Assembly: GCA_029817715.1 (NCBI GenBank)
Contig: JARUPY010000313.1
Location: 62,001-126,000 of the forward strand
Origin: Melastoma dodecandrum
Lineage: Eukaryota; Streptophyta; Magnoliopsida; Myrtales; Melastomataceae
DNA: 64,000 nt
Direction: 5' to 3'
A program made the translations under genes and the position numbers. The notes beneath the pieces are model-generated. The model made no database searches, was not told the DNA's origin, and saw only the letters and a program-made list of their open reading frames with translations. Below, piece by piece: positions 45,515 through 55,007 of the stretch. Numbering within the stretch: position 1 is the stretch's first letter; every line of letters starts with the position of its first letter.

Positions 45515-48500
45515 ACATCGCCAAGCTCTTCATCCTGCGGCCGGTGGCGACGACGCTGCTGACGATCGGCATCGCGATCTCCGGCATCATCGCCTTCCCG
45601 CTGCTGCCCGTCTCGCCGCTGCCGCAGATCGACTTCCCGACGATCCTCGTCACCGCGCAGCTGCCCGGCGCCAGCCCGGACACGGTGGCGAGCAGCGTCG
45701 CCGAACCGCTGGAGCGCCACCTCGGCCAGATCGCCGACGTTACCGAGATGACCTCGCAATCCTCGGTCGGCTCGACGCGCATCACGCTGCAGTTCGACCT
45801 GTCGCGCGACATCAACGGCGCCGCGCGCGACGTCGAGGCGGCGATCAACGCGGCGCGCGCCGACCTGCCGACCAACCTGCCGAGCAACCCGATCTACCGG
45901 AAGCTGAACCCGGCGGATGCGCCGATCCTCGTCTTCGCGCTGACCTCGCCGACCCTCACGCAGGGGCAGATCTACGACGTCGCGAGCAACGTGCTGCAGC
46001 AGCGCCTCTCGCAGCTCGACGGCGTCGGCCAGGTCGAGATCGGCGGCTCCTCGCTGCCGGCGGTGCGCGTCGAGCTGAACCCGCTGCAGCTCTACAAATA
46101 CGGGATCGGGCTCGAGGACGTCCGCGCCGCGCTCGCCTCGGCCAACGCCAACAGCCCCAAGGGCGCGATCGAGTCCGCCACCGACCGGATCCAGATCTAC
46201 ACCAACGACCAGGCGAGCAAGGCGGCCGACTACAAGGGCCTGGTCATCGCCTATCGCAACGGCGACCCGGTCTATCTCTCCGACGTCGCCCAGGTCGCCG
46301 ACGGCGTGCAGGACATCCGCAACCGCGGGCTGGCCGGCGGCAAGCGCTCGATCCTCGTCATCATCTTCCGCCAGCCCGGCGCCAACATCATCGACACGAT
46401 CAACACGATCAAAGGCGAGCTGACGCACCTGAAGGCGGCGATGCCGGCGTCGATCGACGTCATCACCGCGATCGACCGCAGCACGACGATCGCCGCCTCG
46501 CTGCACGACACCGAGCGGACGCTGGTGATCGCCGTCGTCATGGTGATCGCGATCGTCGCGATCTTCCTGCTCGACTGGCGCGCCACCCTGGTGCCGAGCG
46601 TCGCGGTGCCGATCTCGATCATCGGCACGTTCGGGATCATGTACCTGCTCGGCTTCAGCCTCGACATCTTCTCGCTGATGGCGCTGACGATCTCGACCGG
46701 CTTCGTCGTCGACGACGCGATCGTGGTGCTCGAGAACATTGCACGTTATGTCGAGGACGGCGTCCCGCGCCTCGAGGCGGCGCTGCGGGGCGCGCGCGAG
46801 GTTGCCTTCACGGTGATTTCGATCAGCATCTCCCTCGTCGCGGTCTTCACGCCGATCCTTCTGATGAGCGGTATCCTCGGCCGGCTGTTCCGCGAGTTCG
46901 CGCTGACGCTGACGGTGGCAATCCTCGTCTCGCTCGTCGTCTCGCTCACCACGACGCCGATGCTCTGTTCGCTGCTCCTCAAGCGGCGCGACGTTCCGCG
47001 CGACAAGCGGCGCTGGACGCCCTTCGCCTTGATCCTGCGCGGCTACGAGCACAGCCTGCTCTGGTCGCTGCGCCACCCCGTCATCATGGTCTCGATCTTC
47101 CTCGCGACGATCGCGCTGACCGGCATCCTCTACGTCGCGATCCCGAAGGGCTTCTTTCCGGAAGAGGATACCGGGCGCCTCGTCGGCTCGATCCAGGCCG
47201 ACCAGAGCATCTCGTTCCAGGCGATGGAGAAGAAGCTCGCGGAGAGCATGAAGATCGTCGAGCGCGACCCGGCCGTGCAGACCGTCGTCGGCTTCACAGG
47301 CGTCGGCAGCGGCGGCGGCCCGAGCGCCGCGCTCAACTCGGCCACCGTCTTCGTCGCGCTGAAGGATCTGTCGCAGCGCGACGCGAGCGCCGATGAGGTG
47401 ATCGCCCGCCTGCGCGGGCCGCTGACGCGGATCGCCGGCGCCAGGCTCTACCTGCAGCCGGTGCAGGACGTGCGCATGGGCGGCCGCTCGTCCAACGCGC
47501 AGTACCAGTACACGCTGCAGGGCGACTCGACGGCGGAGCTCTACGAATGGGCACCGAAGCTGATGACGGAGATGCAGGGCCTGCCCTCGCTCACCGACGT
47601 CAGCTCCGACCAGCAGCAGAAAGGCCTCGAGACCGACCTGACGATCGATCGCGACGCGGCGGCGCGGCTCGGCCTGACGGAGAGCCAGATCGACAACACG
47701 CTCTACGACGCCTTCGGCCAGCGCGAGGTGTCGACGATCTACAGCACGGTCAACCAGTACCACGTGGTGATGGAGGCGGCGCCGCGCTTCTGGCAGTATC
47801 CGGACTCGTTGAAGCAGGTCTACATCTCGACCTTCGGCGGCACGCCGAGCGGCACGGCGACGACGCAGGCGCCCTCAGGCACGGTGGCCACGACGCAGAC
47901 GCCGCCGCCGGCCGCGCAGACGACGATCACGTCGGCGGTGGCGACGGGCGCCACGGCGCCGATCGCCGCGACGAGCTTCGTGTCGCCGGTCACGATCTCG
48001 ACCCAGGCGGCGAGCAGCGGCACGACGAGCGCGGTGAGCTCGGCACGCAACGCCGCCACCAACGCCATCGGCAGTTCCGGCAATGCCTCGGCCTCGGCCG
48101 GCTCGGCGGACAGCACCAGCGCCGAGAAGATGGTCCCGCTCGGCGCGCTCGCCCGCTACGCGGCGGGCCACACGCCGCTGCAGATATCGCATCAGGGCCC
48201 GTTCGTCGCGGCGACGATCTCGTTCAACCTCGCGCTCGGCACCTCGCTCGGCGAGGCGGCGGACCAGATCAAGGCGGCGCAGGAGCGCATCCGCATGCCG
48301 GCGACGATCCGCGGCAGCCTCACCGGCACCGCGCAGCTCTTCGCCAAGTCGCTGCAGGACGAGCCGATCCTCGTGCTCGCCGCGCTCATCGCCGTCTACA
48401 TCGTGCTCGGCGTGCTCTACGAGAGCTACGTGCACCCGATCACCATCCTCTCGACGCTGCCGTCCGCCGGCGTCGGCGCGCTGATCACGCTGATGGCGTT

Positions 48501-48867
48501 CAAGAGCCAGTTCACGATCATCGCGCTGATCGGCGTGATCCTGCTGATCGGCATCGTGAAGAAGAACGCGATCCTGCTCATCGACTTCGCGATCGAGGCG
48601 GAGCGCGAGGGCGACCTCACCTCGCGCGAAGCCATCGTGCAGGCCTGCCTCCTGCGCTTCCGGCCGATCCTGATGACGACGCTCGCCGCCATCGTCGGCG
48701 CCGTCCCGCTCGCCTTCAGCGCCGGCTACGGCTTCGAGATCCGCCAGCCGCTCGGCCTCGCCATCGTCGGCGGCCTCATCGTGAGCCAGCTGCTGACGCT
48801 CTACACGACGCCGGTGCTCTACCTGCTGCTGGACAAGCTCACGACGCGGCGCAAGCTGGCGCACTGA
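45511..48867 (+). CDS. RND multidrug efflux pump, MdtC-like, with Ser/Thr/Ala insertion
   Basis: Second pump subunit, 1118 residues, about 80 more than its partner. It starts [20 protein letters not shown], with the TM4 pair in [35 protein letters not shown] and [20 protein letters not shown]. Between about residues 774 and 872, in the second periplasmic loop, lies a low-complexity insertion rich in Thr, Ala, Ser and Gly ([20 protein letters not shown] and further), after which the normal sequence resumes at [13 protein letters not shown]. Homologous loops in RND pumps face the docking domain, so the insertion may alter contact with the adaptor or channel. Codon use in it is like the rest of the gene. 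Confidence 0.94.
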   Translation: MNIAKLFILRPVATTLLTIGIAISGIIAFPLLPVSPLPQIDFPTILVTAQLPGASPDTVASSVAEPLERHLGQIADVTEMTSQSSVGSTRITLQFDLSRDINGAARDVEAAINAARADLPTNLPSNPIYRKLNPADAPILVFALTSPTLTQGQIYDVASNVLQQRLSQLDGVGQVEIGGSSLPAVRVELNPLQLYKYGIGLEDVRAALASANANSPKGAIESATDRIQIYTNDQASKAADYKGLVIAYRNGDPVYLSDVAQVADGVQDIRNRGLAGGKRSILVIIFRQPGANIIDTINTIKGELTHLKAAMPASIDVITAIDRSTTIAASLHDTERTLVIAVVMVIAIVAIFLLDWRATLVPSVAVPISIIGTFGIMYLLGFSLDIFSLMALTISTGFVVDDAIVVLENIARYVEDGVPRLEAALRGAREVAFTVISISISLVAVFTPILLMSGILGRLFREFALTLTVAILVSLVVSLTTTPMLCSLLLKRRDVPRDKRRWTPFALILRGYEHSLLWSLRHPVIMVSIFLATIALTGILYVAIPKGFFPEEDTGRLVGSIQADQSISFQAMEKKLAESMKIVERDPAVQTVVGFTGVGSGGGPSAALNSATVFVALKDLSQRDASADEVIARLRGPLTRIAGARLYLQPVQDVRMGGRSSNAQYQYTLQGDSTAELYEWAPKLMTEMQGLPSLTDVSSDQQQKGLETDLTIDRDAAARLGLTESQIDNTLYDAFGQREVSTIYSTVNQYHVVMEAAPRFWQYPDSLKQVYISTFGGTPSGTATTQAPSGTVATTQTPPPAAQTTITSAVATGATAPIAATSFVSPVTISTQAASSGTTSAVSSARNAATNAIGSSGNASASAGSADSTSAEKMVPLGALARYAAGHTPLQISHQGPFVAATISFNLALGTSLGEAADQIKAAQERIRMPATIRGSLTGTAQLFAKSLQDEPILVLAALIAVYIVLGVLYESYVHPITILSTLPSAGVGALITLMAFKSQFTIIALIGVILLIGIVKKNAILLIDFAIEAEREGDLTSREAIVQACLLRFRPILMTTLAAIVGAVPLAFSAGYGFEIRQPLGLAIVGGLIVSQLLTLYTTPVLYLLLDKLTTRRKLAH

Positions 48868-48984
48868 CGGACCCGGGTCGGCAGCGCTTAGTCCCGACTG
48901 AGGACGTGCTGTTCTCGTTTGCTTTAAGTCCCGCCCTGCATCCTTGCCCCTCGGGGTTGATCAGCCGAGCCACCGGTGGCCCTA
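48868..48984. other. Gap after the RND operon
   Basis: 117 bases where composition falls from GC-rich to near even. A perfect 12-bp palindrome, GCCACCGGTGGC, lies at 48969-48980. No clear terminator with a T-run is visible. It marks the left edge of the AT-richer immunity gene block. Confidence 0.4.
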
Positions 48985-49578
48985 TCAAGCTTCGTCAAAA
49001 TGCTGGAACTCTGCACCGTAAAGATTCATCTCGATCATTTCGCGTCCCAAGTCATCGGAGATGAACGGAAGGTGACCATTTATAAAACTGCGGTCGACCC
49101 ACATTTGTCGTTCGCCTATAGCTTCGCGATCGAAGATAACGGGCGCGTTGCTCTTTGGTTGATTTGTTAAGGTTCCGCTACAATCCCACAAGCCTGGGGC
49201 GGTACTCCCGTCGGGATTGATGACGGCGGCACGAGGCTGATGGGTATCTTCCGCACTGACAAATTCAAAATGCTGCCCGACGACGAGCCAGTAGCTTCGC
49301 GCAACGGGTGCTTCACCAATTTCAAAAGGTCGAGGGCTAAGGTAGACGTCTACCGGTAGAAATTGATGAACACCGGGCTCCGCGTGCTCCATGACATCGC
49401 GAACACGCTCCGATATAAGCATGGTGTCGTGTGTCGCACCAACGTCAACAACATGGACCGACTGCTTGCCGCACCTGCGAACCATGCGCGGAACAGTTTC
49501 AGGATCCGTCTCTCTCGCGAATAGATCCGCGTCCACCCTTCGGGGGTCATCAGTGTGACACGTAGCGGCGCAATTCAA
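48985..49578 (-). CDS. Imm11-family protein, N-terminally truncated paralogue
   Basis: Third and most diverged member of a tandem family (197 residues). From TDPETVPRMVRRCGKQ onward it aligns with the two neighbours from about their residue 62, through HQFLPVDVYLSPRPFEIG, RSYWLVVGQHFEFV and the C-terminal FISDDLGREMIEMNLYGAEF. The N-terminal 60 residues of the full-length copies are replaced by sequence derived from the spacer between genes, so a deletion removed the original start. The only available start is TTG, overlapping the preceding stop codon as TTGA. It may be a decaying copy or still translated by coupling. Imm11 proteins are known as immunity proteins to secreted toxins. Confidence 0.6.
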   Translation of the reverse strand: MNCAATCHTDDPRRVDADLFARETDPETVPRMVRRCGKQSVHVVDVGATHDTMLISERVRDVMEHAEPGVHQFLPVDVYLSPRPFEIGEAPVARSYWLVVGQHFEFVSAEDTHQPRAAVINPDGSTAPGLWDCSGTLTNQPKSNAPVIFDREAIGERQMWVDRSFINGHLPFISDDLGREMIEMNLYGAEFQHFDEA

Positions 49579-50288
49579 ACTTCATCAAAATGTTGGAACT
49601 CGGCACCGTAGAGATCCATCTCGAGCAAGGCACGTCCCAAATCGTCGGAGATGAACGGATTTTGACAGTAAATGAAGTTGCGGTCGACCCACATCTGTCG
49701 TCCGCCTATAGATTCCCGATCGAATATAACTGGCGCGTCGCTCTTCGGTTGATTCGTTAAGAGTCCGTTAAAGTCCCACATTCCCGGTTCGGTACTTCCG
49801 TCGGCACGGGTAATGACAGCACGAGGCTGGTGGGTATGTTCCGCGTTGACGAAATCGAAATGCTGCCCCACGACAAGCCAGTAGCTTCGCGCAACGGGTG
49901 CTTCACCAGTTTCGAAAGGTCGAGGGCCGAGGTAGATGTCAACAGGCAGAAACTGATGGACACCGGGTTCCGCGCGCTCCATGACATCGCGGACGCGCTC
50001 GGAAACGAGCATCGTGTCATGTGTCGCATCGACATCAACGACGCGGACCAGTTGCTTGGCGCACCAGCGCGCCATACGCGGAACGGTTTTCGGATCCACG
50101 GCGCATCCGACAGTCATCGGATTGCTTTTTCTCTTCGCTCGCCAATCCACCTTATCTGGATGAAGAAACTGAACGGATGGTTCTTGTACGCCGAAGAGGC
50201 CGAACCTCAGTGGTCGATCCGGATCAATGATCTCATATCCTGCCGAGATACTCAGAGCTCTGTCTTTTAGTTTGTAGACCATGCCGCG
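49560..50288. repeat. Tandem duplication unit, copy A
   Basis: A unit of about 730 bp that recurs at an offset of exactly 793 bp (copy B at 50353-51081), covering the whole gene and some flank. The copies differ by scattered single bases. Confidence 0.85.
49575..50282 (-). CDS. Imm11-family immunity-like protein, copy 2
   Basis: 235 residues, probably cytosolic, no signal peptide. It begins MVYKLKDRALSISAGYEIID and ends FISDDLGRALLEMDLYGAEF plus QHFDEV; the SDDL...LYGAEF end is the feature that best matches Imm11 (DUF1629), a family named for immunity to polymorphic toxins. The middle has HQFLPVDIYLGPRPFETG and SYWLVVGQHFDFVNAEHTHQ. GGGAGAAAG stands before ATG 50282. About ten residues differ from copy 3. 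Its stop overlaps the TTG of the truncated copy. No toxin gene lies in the block. Confidence 0.72.
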   Translation of the reverse strand: MVYKLKDRALSISAGYEIIDPDRPLRFGLFGVQEPSVQFLHPDKVDWRAKRKSNPMTVGCAVDPKTVPRMARWCAKQLVRVVDVDATHDTMLVSERVRDVMERAEPGVHQFLPVDIYLGPRPFETGEAPVARSYWLVVGQHFDFVNAEHTHQPRAVITRADGSTEPGMWDFNGLLTNQPKSDAPVIFDRESIGGRQMWVDRNFIYCQNPFISDDLGRALLEMDLYGAEFQHFDEV

Positions 50289-50352
50289 CTTCTTTCTCCC
50301 AGGTGGGTCCCGTGTTACACGCTATCTTCCCGTCGGGATCGATTAGTGTGCC

Positions 50353-51081
50353 ACATAGCGGCGCAATTCAAATTTCATCAAAATGCTGAAACTCGGCACC
50401 GTAAAGGTTCATCTCGAGCAAGGCACGTCCCAAATCGTCGGAGATGAACGGATGCTGACCGTATGTGAAGTTACGGTCGACCCACATCTGTCGTCCGCCT
50501 ATAGCCTCCCGATCGAATATAACTGGCGCGTCGCTCTTCGGCCGATTTGTTAGGAGTCCGTTAAAGTCCCACATTCCCGGTTCGGTACTTCCGTCGGCAC
50601 GGGTAATAACAGCACGAGGCTGGTGGGTATGTTCCGCATTGACGAAATCGAAATGCTGCCCCACGACAAGCCAGTAGCTTCGCGCAACGGGTGCTTCACC
50701 AGTTTCGAAAGGTCGAGGGCCGAGGTAGATGTCAACAGGCAGAAACTGATGGACACCGGGTTCCGTGCGCTCCATGACATCGCGGACACGCTCGGAAATG
50801 AGCATCGTGGCTTGTGTCGAATCGACATCAACGACGCGGACCAACTGCTTGGCGCACCAGCGCGCCATACGCGGAACGGTTTTCGGATCCACGGCGCATC
50901 CGACAGTCATCGGATTGCTTTTTCTCTTCGCTCGCCAATCCACCTTATCTGGATGAAGAAACTGAACGGATGGTTCTTGTACGCCGAAGAGGCCGAACCT
51001 CAGTGGTCGATCCGGATCGATGATCTCATATCCTGCCGAGATACTCAGAGCTCTGTCTTTTAGTTTGTAGACCATGCCGCG
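50353..51081. repeat. Tandem duplication unit, copy B
   Basis: Second copy of the unit described at 49560-50288, offset 793 bp. Similarity fades just upstream of the start codon at 51075. Confidence 0.85.
50368..51075 (-). CDS. Imm11-family immunity-like protein, copy 3
   Basis: 235 residues, almost the same as copy 2. Differences cluster in two places: DSTQATMLIS versus DATHDTMLVS, and NFTYGQHPF versus NFIYCQNPF. GGAGAGAGG precedes ATG 51075, the best ribosome site of the three, so this is probably the first gene of a leftward three-gene unit. In-frame sequence extends to 51132 but without a better start. The family link to Imm11 is by C-terminal motif. The region is clearly less GC-rich than the flanking operons, a sign of transfer. 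Confidence 0.72.
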   Translation of the reverse strand: MVYKLKDRALSISAGYEIIDPDRPLRFGLFGVQEPSVQFLHPDKVDWRAKRKSNPMTVGCAVDPKTVPRMARWCAKQLVRVVDVDSTQATMLISERVRDVMERTEPGVHQFLPVDIYLGPRPFETGEAPVARSYWLVVGQHFDFVNAEHTHQPRAVITRADGSTEPGMWDFNGLLTNRPKSDAPVIFDREAIGGRQMWVDRNFTYGQHPFISDDLGRALLEMNLYGAEFQHFDEI

Positions 51082-51245
51082 GCCTCTCTCCAGCTTGTGA
51101 TCGCCCGGATGAAGCGACGAAGTATCGCGCATTTATGCCACAAATAGACCACGCCGGTCTCCTTAATTAATGCATCGACGAATACTTATGGGCTGAAATT
51201 ACCATTGTCTTGCCGACATCGACGCCCCTCAATCGATCAACGGCC

Positions 51246-51875
51246 TCATCCAGCCCATTCCCGCCGCAGCCGCTCGCGGTGGCGCGCGAACCACGACAGC
51301 ACGATGACGGCCGGCGCCGATTCGATCTGCCCGGCATCGAGCCGCGCGATGGCCTCGGCGGCGTCGAAGACCTCGACGCGGATGTCCTCGTCCTCGTCGA
51401 CGGCGCCGTGCACCCCGCCGGCCGCTTCGAGATCCGCCTCGCCGACGAAGGCGACGACCCGCTCTGACGAGCCGCCCGGCGTCGGCAGGAAGGCTTGCGC
51501 CTGGATCACCCGGCGCATCTCGCAGGCCGCCTCCTCAGCCGCCTCGCGACGCGCGGCGGCTTCCACCGCCTCGCCGTCGTCGACCATGCCGGCGATCACC
51601 TGCAGCGGCCGCGGCGCCCGGCCGGCGACATAGGCGCCGACGAGAAACTGGCGGATCAGCAGCACGCGATCCGTTCGCGGATCGTAGGGCAGGACGCAGA
51701 CGGCGGTGCCGCGCTCGAGCAGCTCGCGCCGGAGCGTCGCCACGCTGCCGTCGAAGCGCGGGACGCGAAGCTGGTAATGGTCGACGGACAGGAAGCCCGC
51801 GTAGGCCCGCTCCGCGGCCACCACCTCGACGTCGACATCGTCCTCGGTGGGCCAACCCTGGCTCGGCTCTGTCAT
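51246..51875 (-). CDS. NUDIX hydrolase, ADP-ribose pyrophosphatase type
   Basis: A 209-residue enzyme that probably cleaves ADP-ribose or a related nucleotide sugar. The NUDIX box is complete: GMVDDGEAVEAAARREAAEE, G-x5-E-x7-REAAEEAA. Before it are VLLIRQFLVGAYVAGRAPRPLQVIAG in parts, and afterwards FLPTPGGSSERVVAFVGEAD, the loop typical of NudF-like ADP-ribose pyrophosphatases. The N-terminal half forms the dimerising sheet. It stands at the right edge of the AT-rich block but has normal high GC itself. It is divergent from the catalase-like gene. Confidence 0.9.
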   Translation of the reverse strand: MTEPSQGWPTEDDVDVEVVAAERAYAGFLSVDHYQLRVPRFDGSVATLRRELLERGTAVCVLPYDPRTDRVLLIRQFLVGAYVAGRAPRPLQVIAGMVDDGEAVEAAARREAAEEAACEMRRVIQAQAFLPTPGGSSERVVAFVGEADLEAAGGVHGAVDEDEDIRVEVFDAAEAIARLDAGQIESAPAVIVLSWFARHRERLRREWAG

Positions 51876-51985
51876 GTCGGCTCCCTTCTCGCGCGGCGAA
51901 ACCTTGGTTGACGCCGGACGGCAACCTCAGCAAGCTCGCGAGCGCCACGGCGGCAACGCCGGCGAACACGAATCGGAACCATCGA

Positions 51986-53035
51986 ATGTCGAAATCGCCG
52001 GGATTGGCGGGCCAGCTGGGTGCGCTCGTGCTGATCGGCGGCGTCGTGGTCGTCGCGGCCGGCGCCTTCCTCTATACCGCCGGCGCCTTCTCGCCGCACC
52101 GCCTGACGCCCGACAAGATGGTCGCGGCCTTCGCGCCGCCCGGCGGCCCGGGGCTCGGCCATCGCCGCAACCACGCCAAGGGCATCTGCTTCACCGGCAC
52201 CTTCGAGGCGACCGGCAACGGCACGTCGCTGTCGCGCGCCGCGATGCTCGCCAAGGGCACCTATCCCGTCATCGGCCGGCTCAACCTCGGGACGCCGATG
52301 CCGACGGCGGCCGACGCCTCCGCCCGCGTCCGCGGCCTCGGCCTGCAGATCTCGAGCGGCAACGAGGTTTGGCGCATGGCGATGATCAACGCGCCGATCT
52401 TCGCGGTGTCGACGCCGCAGGCCTTCTACGGCCTGCTCAAGGCGCAGAAGAGCAAGGACCCCGGCGCGATGAAGGCCTTCGTCGGCGCGCATCCCGAGAT
52501 GGCCGGCTTCCTCGGCTGGGCCGGCAGCGCGCCGTGGACCGCGAGCTACGCCGAGACGGCCTTCAATGCGCTCAACGCTTTCCTCTTCGTCGATGCTTCG
52601 GGCGTCTCCCACCCCGTGCGGTGGTCGCTGAAGCCCACCGCGACGCCGGTCGACGTGAAGCCCGACGAGCTCGCGAAGGGCGGTCCCGACGTGCTCGAGA
52701 CGGAGATCACCGAGCGCATCGCCAAGGCGCCGGCGACATGGACGATGGTCGCGCAGGTGGCCGAGCCGGGCGATCCGACCGCCGACCCGAGCAAGGCATG
52801 GCCGCCGGAGCGCCGCATCGTCGAGCTCGGCACGCTGACTGCCGCGAAGATCGAGCCCGAGGCCGACGGGCCGTGCCGCGACATCAACTTCGACCCGACC
52901 GTGCTGCCGGATGGCATCACCGTCTCCGACGATCCGTTCCCGGCCGCCCGCTCGGCCGTCTACGCCAAGTCCTACGATCTGAGGTCGGCCGAGGAGAAGG
53001 ACTATCCGCGGACCGCGTCGGGAGCCACGCCATGA
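51986..53035 (+). CDS. SrpA-like catalase-family peroxidase
   Basis: A heme peroxidase of the small catalase-related family, 349 residues. An N-terminal anchor or signal (about 8-33: AGQLGALVLIGGVVVVAAGA) would place it in the periplasm. The distal histidine is H63 in RRNHAKGICFTGTF, followed by RLNLGTPMPTAADASARVRG and the proximal heme tyrosine probably Y330 in YAKSYDLRSAEE. Full catalase domains are missing, so it is a peroxidase rather than a true catalase. It overlaps the cytochrome b561 gene by ATGA, a common pairing that suggests quinol or cytochrome as electron source. Confidence 0.9.
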   Translation: MSKSPGLAGQLGALVLIGGVVVVAAGAFLYTAGAFSPHRLTPDKMVAAFAPPGGPGLGHRRNHAKGICFTGTFEATGNGTSLSRAAMLAKGTYPVIGRLNLGTPMPTAADASARVRGLGLQISSGNEVWRMAMINAPIFAVSTPQAFYGLLKAQKSKDPGAMKAFVGAHPEMAGFLGWAGSAPWTASYAETAFNALNAFLFVDASGVSHPVRWSLKPTATPVDVKPDELAKGGPDVLETEITERIAKAPATWTMVAQVAEPGDPTADPSKAWPPERRIVELGTLTAAKIEPEADGPCRDINFDPTVLPDGITVSDDPFPAARSAVYAKSYDLRSAEEKDYPRTASGATP

Positions 53036-53586
53036 CCGAGCAATCCTTCGCCGGCTCGCAGAAGATCCTGCACTGGCTGATGGCGATCTGCATCATCGCG
53101 ATGCTGTTCGTCGGCGTCGGCATGGAATCGACCGTGAGGCCGAAATATCTCGACCTCGTCGCCTTCCACAAATCGCTCGGCATCGCGATCCTCGTCCTGG
53201 TGGCGATCCGCCTCGCGCTGCGGCTGACGCTCGGCGCGCCGCCGCTGCCGCGCGACCTGCCGGCGCCGATGAAGCTCGCGGCGACGCTGTCGCATGTCGC
53301 GCTCTACGGGCTGATGATCGTGATGCCGCTGCTCGGCTGGGCGATGCTGTCGGCGGCGAACTATCCGATCGTGCTGCTCGGCGGCCTCCGCCTGCCGCCG
53401 ATCCTGCCGCCGAACGCCAGCCTCCACGCGGTGCTGTGGGACCTGCACGCGACGCTGGCGTACCTCTTCTTCGCGGTGGTGCTGATGCATATCGCCGCCG
53501 CGCTGTTCCACGCGCTGATCCGCCGAGACGGCGTGTGCGAGGCGATGGCCGCTTTCGGCCGGCCCAAGGCCGCGCCGGCGGAGTAG
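53032..53586 (+). CDS. Cytochrome b561 family protein
   Basis: A four-span diheme membrane cytochrome of 184 residues. Heme-ligand histidines are visible in QKILHWLMAI, LVAFHKSLGI, LSHVALYGLMIVMPLLGW and VLMHIAAALFH, giving two pairs across the membrane. It probably passes electrons from quinol to the periplasmic SrpA-like peroxidase encoded just upstream, with which it overlaps. Length and spans are standard for bacterial b561. Confidence 0.92.
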   Translation: MTEQSFAGSQKILHWLMAICIIAMLFVGVGMESTVRPKYLDLVAFHKSLGIAILVLVAIRLALRLTLGAPPLPRDLPAPMKLAATLSHVALYGLMIVMPLLGWAMLSAANYPIVLLGGLRLPPILPPNASLHAVLWDLHATLAYLFFAVVLMHIAAALFHALIRRDGVCEAMAAFGRPKAAPAE

Positions 53587-53587
53587 G

Positions 53588-54088
53588 CTAGCGGCGCAGG
53601 CCCGCGGCCGCACAGCCCGCGATCGCCAGCGAGACGATCGCGTTCCATCCCGCGAGCGACAGGCCGAGGATGCGGATCGCCACGGCATCGCAGCGCACGA
53701 CATGCACGCTCTGCAGCTGCTGCAGGAAGTCGGCGTTGGACGTCGGGCGGTTGATGGCGCCGGTGCAGCCGGTAGGGCCCGGCCACCACGTCCACTCGAC
53801 GCCGGCGTGATAGACGCCGAAGCCGGCCGAGAACAGGAACAGCATCACGAGAAGCCCGAGCCCGACGCGGGCGAGCGCGGGCGGGCCGCGCCAGGCCAGC
53901 GCCAGGGTGATGGCGGCGAGCGCGATGCCGGCGTAGTACGGCAGCCGCTCCTTCAGGCACAGCTCGCAGGGCGCATAGCCGGCGGCCTGGAACGCGAAGG
54001 CGCCGGCGATCGTCGCCACCTCGAGGGCGAGCACCAGCGCCGCGGGACGCACCAGCGGCCGCTCGACGACGGCGACGGGCGCATCCAT
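53588..54088 (-). CDS. dsbB: Disulfide bond formation protein DsbB
   Basis: Reoxidises the DsbA-type thiol oxidase with quinone, at the inner membrane. The 166 residues hold four spans and both redox pairs: C41/C44 in CELCLKERLPYY and C108/C133 in the periplasmic loop (PTGCTGAI and VVRCDAVAI). The loop between them is long and contains the family's VEWTWWPGP. It starts inside the stop of the upstream DedA-like gene (TGATG). No dsbA is in the window. Confidence 0.92.
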   Translation of the reverse strand: MDAPVAVVERPLVRPAALVLALEVATIAGAFAFQAAGYAPCELCLKERLPYYAGIALAAITLALAWRGPPALARVGLGLLVMLFLFSAGFGVYHAGVEWTWWPGPTGCTGAINRPTSNADFLQQLQSVHVVRCDAVAIRILGLSLAGWNAIVSLAIAGCAAAGLRR

Positions 54089-54666
54089 CAGATCACCTTG
54101 GCGGCGATGACGAAGCCGACGACCACGGTGAGCACGAGGATCAGCATGAAGGCGCCGAAATAGCGCTCGAGCCAGCCCTTGATCGTCTCGCCGAACAGGT
54201 TGAGCAGCACCGCCAGGACGAGGAAGCGGGCGCCGCGCGTGAGCACGCAGAGCGCGACGAACAGCGGCAGGTTGTAGCCGAGCAGGCCGCAGGTGATCGT
54301 CACGATCTTGAACGGGATCGGCGTCAGGCCCTTGAGGAGGATCACCGCCCAGCCCCATTGCGCGAACAGCGCCTTGAGCTCGACGACGCGCGCGCCGTAG
54401 CCGTAGAGGTGGATCAGCCACAGCCCGACCGTGTTGTAGAGCAGCGCGCCGATCGCATAGCCGAGCAAGGCGCCGAGCACCGAGCCGACGGTGCAGATCA
54501 AGGCGTAGAGCCAGGCGCGGCGCGGGCGCGCCAGCGACATCGGCACCAGGATCACGTCGGGCGGGACGGGGAAGAACGAGCTCTCCATGAAGGCGATGAT
54601 GCCGAGCGCCCACGGCGCCGAGGGCTTCTCGGCCTGCGCCAGCGTCCAGTGGTAGAGCCGCTTCAT
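54088..54666 (-). CDS. DedA/YqaA-type VTT-domain membrane protein
   Basis: A 192-residue membrane protein of the VTT (SNARE-associated) family, possibly a lipid scramblase or transporter. It has five to six spans and SFFPVPPDVILVPMSLAR, the first re-entrant motif, with LLKGLTPIPFKIVTITCGLL the second. The family normally starts with xRLYxWTL, so ATG 54666, preceded by GAAGG, is preferred over ATG 54729 (which would add a 21-residue polar leader). Overlap with dsbB is one base (TGATG). The two genes are often adjacent in alphaproteobacteria. Confidence 0.88.
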   Translation of the reverse strand: MKRLYHWTLAQAEKPSAPWALGIIAFMESSFFPVPPDVILVPMSLARPRRAWLYALICTVGSVLGALLGYAIGALLYNTVGLWLIHLYGYGARVVELKALFAQWGWAVILLKGLTPIPFKIVTITCGLLGYNLPLFVALCVLTRGARFLVLAVLLNLFGETIKGWLERYFGAFMLILVLTVVVGFVIAAKVI

Positions 54667-55007
54667 CGGGCCTTCGCGGCGCCCCGCCAGGGCCGGCGCG
54701 GGTGTCAGGGCTTGGCTCGTGTCGCTCATGCGGGGATCCGTGAAGCTTTGGCGTGCGCATGCCACGCGCTTGCGGCCTAAAGATGTTGCGCGGGCTCAGA
54801 CCCCGGCGACAGTCTCCATATAGAGCCATATAGCGGCCGCGGGGTTGCGACTTCCTTGCCACGCGGGCGCGGAAACGGGCCGCGGCCGCCCGCGCCTCTC
54901 GGGCGGACGCATCGGCCGCAAGTTCGACGGGCTGTCGCGCCGATGCTACGGTCCCGCCGCGAAAAACTCACAAAGCCGGGAGGCTCCCCACGCATGACCG
55001 AGACTCG
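54667..55007. other. Divergent gap between DedA and acyltransferase genes
   Basis: About 340 bases with no recognisable gene, presumably holding both promoters. A direct repeat CCATATAGAG/CCATATAGCG at 54816-54835 has a 10-bp period. Otherwise nothing identified. Confidence 0.5.
54816..54833. repeat. Short direct repeat CCATATAG, 10-bp period
   Basis: CCATATAG at 54816-54823 and again at 54826-54833. The exact helical spacing in an AT-rich patch of a promoter-bearing gap makes a regulator-binding role possible. Confidence 0.3.

Noticed and set aside
51076..51245. Toxin remnant upstream of the Imm11 genes
   Set aside because: The 170-bp gap has no frame with recognisable similarity or a ribosome site; nothing supports a broken toxin gene.
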